From positions 1,534,385 through 1,598,384 of the forward strand of contig NZ_CP072392.1 in the NCBI RefSeq assembly GCF_017742835.1: a stretch of 64,000 nt of DNA. The letters run 5' to 3'. The translations under genes were made by a program, and so were the position numbers. This document shows, one piece after another, positions 59,936 to 64,000 of this stretch (within the stretch, counting starts at the first letter, position 1; the number at the start of each line of letters is the position of its first letter). The stretch comes from Aquabacter sp. L1I39 (GTDB lineage: Bacteria > Pseudomonadota > Alphaproteobacteria > Rhizobiales > Xanthobacteraceae). The notes under the pieces were generated by a model. The model saw only the letters and a list, made by a program, of their open reading frames with translations. It did not search any database and was not told the DNA's origin.

Positions 59936-62900
59936 TCAGCCGAGCGGCTGGGCCGGAGCGCCGGCCCAGCGGGTGTTGGCGGGAATGGCCTCGCCTTTCA
60001 TGACGATGGTCAGCACGCCCAGTTCCGCATAGTCGCCCACGCGGGTGTCGTAAAGCACCGTGGCGAGGGCGCCGATGGAGGCGCCCTTGCCGATGGCCAC
60101 CTTGCCGATCTTCATCACCCGGTCCTCGAACAGATGGGTCTGGATGTTGGAGGTGGCGTTGACGGCGGCATAGTCGCCGATGGTGACGCAGTCGAACTCG
60201 GTGATGTCGGTGGTGTCCATGAACACCCCCTTGCCGATCTTGGCGCCGAACAGGCGCAGCGCCCAGGGCAGCATGGGCGTGCCACGGAAGGCATCCAGCA
60301 GGATCTTGCCGGCGGTGCCCCAGTAAAGCGTCGTCATGGCCTCGGTGCGCAGCGCCCACCAGGACCACAGGCCGTGATTGCCCGGCCGGTAGGTGCCCAT
60401 GACCGCCCATTTCACCGCCAGCACCACGCCAGCCAGGATGAAGGAGCAGGCGATGCAGGTGGCAAAGAAGATGGGCAGGAACTCGGCCCATTCCTCCGCA
60501 TCCTCCAGCGCCGGGAACAGCACATAGTCCGCCGCCAGCGTGCCCAGCGTGATGAACATCATGGTGGGCATGGAGGCGCTGAACAATTCGAACACCGCCC
60601 GCAGCACCCGCCGCCAGAGCGGCGGGCGGAAGGTGTGGCTGACATCCGCATTGTCGAAGCGCTGGCGCACGGGCAGGCGAATGGGCGGGCTGCCGAAGCG
60701 CGTCTCGCCCGGCAGCATGCGCTCGCCGGTGGGGGGCTTGGACTTGATGCCGATGAGCGCACCCTCGGGAATGTCGGCACCCGGGGGGAGGACGGAATCG
60801 TTGCCGATGAAGACCCGGTCACCGGTACGCACGGTCTTCAGCGTCATCCAGCCGCGCCGCACATCCTCGTCGCCCAACGTCACCTCGTCGGCCACGAAGC
60901 ACTTCTCGCCGATCTCGATGGTGTCGTAGCGGCCGGCGAAATTGGTGGCGATTTCCGTGTCCTTGCCGATCTTGGCGCCCATCAGGCGATACCAGCTGCG
61001 CATATAGATGGTGGAGAAGAGGGAGGAGAGGCTCTCCAGCATCACCTCGGCCGCCAGCGCCACCGTCCATTTGCGCACATAGAAGGCGGAATGGATGGAG
61101 AAGGTGCCCGCCGGCGCAGAGGGCAGGACGATCCAGCGGATGGCCGTCACCAGCACCACGGTGCCGAGCATCAGCAGCATGGCAGTCGGCCAGGTGATCA
61201 GCGGCAGATACCACTCGAAGCCCAGTATGGCTTTGAGCTGGTCGTCATAATGCTCGAACACATAGAAGGCCGGGAAAATGGGCAGCAGGCTGATGGCCGG
61301 CATGAACAGGACCATGAGGCCGTAATAGGTGTTCATGAGCTTCTGCATGCCGGGCGTCGGCTCAGGGGCGGGCGCTGGCCAGGTGGAGGGGTCCACCCTG
61401 CCGATCTTGCGGCCGGGCGAACCGTCCCAATGCTCGAAGGCCGGGACGCGGGTGCCGGGCAGGAGGGCGGTGAGGTCGGCAAGCTCGGCGCCTTCCTCCA
61501 CCACCGTGTCATGGGCGAGCGCGCAGGAGGTGCCGATATAGGCATCCTTGCCGATCACCACGCTGCCGATGACCAATTCGTTGCCGATCACCTCCGCATT
61601 GCCGATGGAGATCTTGGCGCCCAAGGTCACGTCGTCGCCGATCTCCAGCAGGTCGATGGCGCCCGCATGGAGGCCGGAAATGGTGACGCGCTTGCCGATC
61701 TTGGCGCCCAGCAGGCGCATGGTGGCGGCGGCGAGCGGCGAGCCCTGCATGAGCCCCAGATGGCTGAATTCAACCAATTGGCGCGACAGCCACCAGCGGA
61801 AGAAATAAAAGCCCCACAGCGGATAGCGCCCCGGCGTTGCCCGCCACAGAACGAGGCGCTTGCCCACCACGCCCACCAGCGCGATGCCCAGCGTGACCAG
61901 CGCATAGACGCCCATCAGCTCCAGCACCTCGTACCAGTGGATCGCATCGTCGCTCATGATGAGCGCATACATGACGAAGATGGTGAGCCACGGCCCGGTG
62001 AGCGCGAACAAGAGGAGCGGGACGCAGCAGGCCTGGGCAAGGCCGCACAGGATGCGGCGCATCAAAGGCGGCGGCTCGAAGCTGAGATCCAGGACGCGGC
62101 GGGGATTGGCCAGGGCCCGCTCGTCAAGACGCGCCGCGATCGCCCGCAGGGTGCGCAGGCTGTAGAGGTCTTCCAGCGTGATGGCGGGCAAGGCGGGATT
62201 GTCGCGCACGGCGGCGAGGAAGGTGGCAGCCAGCAGCGAGTGGCCGCCGAGATCGGCGAAGAAGTCCGCGTCAAATCCGATGGACTGGCCGGGGAAAAGA
62301 GGCTTGGCGGCGGCGAGCAGGGCGGCTTCGGTCTCGGTCTCCGGCTCCTCCTGCTGCTCGGCCTCGGCCGGGGCGGAGAGCGGGGCGGCTTTCAGCGCCT
62401 TGCGGTCCGCCTTGCCGGAGGTCAGGCGCGGCAGGACAGCCATTTCCTCGAAATGGGACGGCACCATGTAAGGCGGCAGCGTCTCCTTCAGCGCCGCCCG
62501 GAGCGCCGCCCGGTCGAGCGGCACGCCGGCTTCCGGCACCACGAAGGCCACCAGTCGGTCGATGCCGTCATCCCGCCGCAGCACGACGGTGGATTGCGCC
62601 ACGCCGGCCAAGCCGGACATGCGGGCCTCGATCTCGCCCAGCTCCAGGCGGAAGCCGCGCAGCTTCACTTGGTCGTCGATGCGGCCGTGGAACAGGAGGC
62701 GCCCATCTTCGGTGAGGCTCACCGCGTCGCCGGAGCGATAGAGCACCGGGTCGGAGCCATCGCCGCCGAAGGGATTGGCGATGAACTTTTCGGCGGAGAG
62801 TTCCGGCCGCTTCAGATAGCCACGCGCCACGCCGGGGCCGCCGATGAGCAGCTCGCCCTCGATGCCCGGCCCGACCAGTTGGAGCTGCTCGTCCACCACA

Positions 62901-63937
62901 TAGCAGGTGTAATTGGGGATCGGCCCGCCAATGGTGACCGGCCCGTCCACCGTCACCTCGTCCACGGTCGCCACCACGGTGGCCTCGGTGGGGCCGTAGG
63001 AGTTGAACACCTTGCGGCCGGGCTTGCACCAGCGCTGCTTCACCGAGGGCGGGCAGGCCTCGCCGCCGAGGATGATGATGCGCAGCGAGGGCACGTCCTG
63101 GGGCATCATGGCGAGCAAGGTGGGCACCGTGTCGAGCACGGAGACCTTCGCCTCGGCCATCAGCGCGGGCAGCTTCTCCACCTCGCCCAGCACGCGGGAG
63201 GAGGCCACCCAGAGGGTGGCGCCCACCAGATACGGAATGAAGATCTCTTCCAGCGACAGGTCGAAGGCGATGGAGGCGCCCTGGAAGGACACGTCGGCCT
63301 CGGTCATTCCATAGACCAGGTTCGCCGAGCGCAGGTAATGGCAGATGTTCCGGTGCTCGATGACGATGCCCTTGGGCTTGCCCGTGGAGCCGGACGTGTA
63401 GATGGCATAGGCCGGGTCGTTCCGCGTCACCCCATCGGCGCGCAGGTCCAGGGGACTGGAATCCTTGCTCTCCGCCAGCAGGTCCTGGAGCGGGGCGGGA
63501 GCGGCGGGCAGGTCGCGGTTGAGCTTGCCGGCGGTCACCGCGTCGATGATGACGATGCGGGCGGCGCAATCCTCCAGGCACTCGGCGATGCGGTCCGGCG
63601 GGGCGTCCATGTCGAAGGGGATATAGGCGGCGCCGCTCTTGAGGATGCCGAGCAGCGCCACATGCAGGTCCAGCGAGCGGGACATCCAGATGCCCACGAA
63701 CTGCCCCGGCCCCGCCCCCCGCGCCCGCAGCGCATGGGCCACCCGGTTCGCCCGCGCATCCAGCTCCGCATATGTGACGCGCTCGGCACCAAAGATGATG
63801 GCGGTCTGGTCCGGCGATCGGGCGACGGTGTCGGCGAAGATTTCGGGGAGCAACTCGTCCCGCAGGAGGGAGGCGTCCTTGTGCCCGATCAGCACGCCCG
63901 GTCGAACGGTGCTCGTGACTGCATCCATCATGGCCAT
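59936..63937 (-). CDS. Pls/PosA-type synthetase (adenylation-carrier-membrane LbH repeats)
   Basis: The 1333-residue protein has an adenylation domain at about residues 25-500 (YAIYTSGSTGKPKG near 179; NSYGPTEAT; YRSGDAVSLTEDGRLLFHGR; LTSGKADRKAL), a carrier domain with Ser567 in LGGHSLLAA, then three units of membrane segments plus left-handed beta-helix sequence (LGAKIGK near 740, MGAKIGK near 985, FGAKIGK near 1229). That is the Pls/PosA layout of poly-epsilon-lysine synthetases; no condensation or thioesterase domain is present. By hand alignment to GrsA the specificity residues read D-L-E-D-I-G-S-V-V-K, with Glu and Asp at positions 239 and 278, which would suit Lys or Orn. The start is the ATG at 63937. 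Confidence 0.9.
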   Translation of the reverse strand: MAMMDAVTSTVRPGVLIGHKDASLLRDELLPEIFADTVARSPDQTAIIFGAERVTYAELDARANRVAHALRARGAGPGQFVGIWMSRSLDLHVALLGILKSGAAYIPFDMDAPPDRIAECLEDCAARIVIIDAVTAGKLNRDLPAAPAPLQDLLAESKDSSPLDLRADGVTRNDPAYAIYTSGSTGKPKGIVIEHRNICHYLRSANLVYGMTEADVSFQGASIAFDLSLEEIFIPYLVGATLWVASSRVLGEVEKLPALMAEAKVSVLDTVPTLLAMMPQDVPSLRIIILGGEACPPSVKQRWCKPGRKVFNSYGPTEATVVATVDEVTVDGPVTIGGPIPNYTCYVVDEQLQLVGPGIEGELLIGGPGVARGYLKRPELSAEKFIANPFGGDGSDPVLYRSGDAVSLTEDGRLLFHGRIDDQVKLRGFRLELGEIEARMSGLAGVAQSTVVLRRDDGIDRLVAFVVPEAGVPLDRAALRAALKETLPPYMVPSHFEEMAVLPRLTSGKADRKALKAAPLSAPAEAEQQEEPETETEAALLAAAKPLFPGQSIGFDADFFADLGGHSLLAATFLAAVRDNPALPAITLEDLYSLRTLRAIAARLDERALANPRRVLDLSFEPPPLMRRILCGLAQACCVPLLLFALTGPWLTIFVMYALIMSDDAIHWYEVLELMGVYALVTLGIALVGVVGKRLVLWRATPGRYPLWGFYFFRWWLSRQLVEFSHLGLMQGSPLAAATMRLLGAKIGKRVTISGLHAGAIDLLEIGDDVTLGAKISIGNAEVIGNELVIGSVVIGKDAYIGTSCALAHDTVVEEGAELADLTALLPGTRVPAFEHWDGSPGRKIGRVDPSTWPAPAPEPTPGMQKLMNTYYGLMVLFMPAISLLPIFPAFYVFEHYDDQLKAILGFEWYLPLITWPTAMLLMLGTVVLVTAIRWIVLPSAPAGTFSIHSAFYVRKWTVALAAEVMLESLSSLFSTIYMRSWYRLMGAKIGKDTEIATNFAGRYDTIEIGEKCFVADEVTLGDEDVRRGWMTLKTVRTGDRVFIGNDSVLPPGADIPEGALIGIKSKPPTGERMLPGETRFGSPPIRLPVRQRFDNADVSHTFRPPLWRRVLRAVFELFSASMPTMMFITLGTLAADYVLFPALEDAEEWAEFLPIFFATCIACSFILAGVVLAVKWAVMGTYRPGNHGLWSWWALRTEAMTTLYWGTAGKILLDAFRGTPMLPWALRLFGAKIGKGVFMDTTDITEFDCVTIGDYAAVNATSNIQTHLFEDRVMKIGKVAIGKGASIGALATVLYDTRVGDYAELGVLTIVMKGEAIPANTRWAGAPAQPLG

Positions 63938-64000
63938 TCCCCGCAGTGGCGCCCCCGAAGCCGGGCCGGGCGGGGTGCTCGCCCCTGCACCTCCACCAGG

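Noticed and set aside
59895..60491. Separate small minus-strand gene at the end of the synthetase
   Set aside because: It is a shifted frame of the third beta-helix unit of the synthetase.
1..64000. tRNA, rRNA, riboswitch, insertion sequence or prophage
   Set aside because: I looked in the intergenic gaps and saw no cloverleaf, conserved aptamer core, transposase or phage gene. A covariance-model search would be needed to be sure about small RNAs.

Overview
The window is GC-rich, gene-dense DNA from a Gram-negative bacterium; Kdo (LPS inner-core sugar) genes settle the envelope type. Gene content (Liv-type ABC, TRAP and Bug/TctC transport parts, soluble PAS chemoreceptors, GntR regulators of the FCD and HutC types, RES/Xre toxin-antitoxin, YgfZ) points to an alphaproteobacterium, probably Hyphomicrobiales and perhaps the Xanthobacteraceae. 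The taxonomic part is inference from gene style, not from a marker gene. I saw no tRNA, rRNA, CRISPR array, insertion sequence or prophage. Fifty-five coding regions are called, and nearly all look intact.

Layout. 1-8.8 kb: the end of a branched-chain-amino-acid-type ABC transporter (LivF tail, fused LivH-LivM, binding protein), an Xre-cupin regulator, an ornithine-cyclodeaminase family enzyme and a 1107-residue molybdenum oxidoreductase fused to its own flavin/NAD and [2Fe-2S] reductase. 8.8-11.4 kb: kdsA-kdsB-kdsD for CMP-Kdo. 11.6-12.5 kb: an exported glutaminyl cyclotransferase whose signal peptide is out of frame at a G8 run. 12.5-17.2 kb: a GntR-controlled TRAP transporter with a DHDPS-family aldolase. 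17.2-24.3 kb: a sulfolactate module (Bug receptor, suyAB, comC-slcC, HutC-type regulator) interrupted by a RES/Xre toxin-antitoxin pair. 24.4-36.7 kb: mixed chromosomal genes (M32 carboxypeptidase, GGDEF-EAL protein, SDR, MFS, L,D-transpeptidase, CitE-like lyase, soluble chemoreceptor, dihydroorotase-like protein, ygfZ).

36.7-48.6 kb is the most interesting region. A minus-strand operon (four-carbon acid kinase, PdxA2, Fe-ADH, DapA-like aldolase, 2-hydroxyacid dehydrogenase) faces a plus-strand operon (GntR regulator, Bug receptor, LarA homologue, then larC-larE-larB overlapping by ATGA). Together they suggest that a nickel-pincer 2-hydroxyacid epimerase feeds a tetronate-type catabolic route, with its cofactor made in the same transcription unit. 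48.7-51.8 kb holds a tandem duplication of a PAS-PAS chemoreceptor.

52.3-57.5 kb is an acyl-CoA regulon (ligase, enoyl-CoA hydratase, thioesterase, SDR, MaoC, TetR) with the same palindrome in both divergent promoters. 57.5-63.9 kb is a likely minus-strand operon of a Pls/PosA-type synthetase, a basic-amino-acid antiporter-like permease and a phosphopantetheinyl transferase, predicted to make a cationic poly(amino acid). Its hand-read adenylation code has acidic residues at two positions that suit lysine or ornithine.

The window therefore has two different ways to invert a 2-hydroxyacid: a pair of opposed dehydrogenases (SlcC/ComC) and a LarA-type nickel enzyme. All family assignments were made by reading motifs and from memory of the families; no database search was run.
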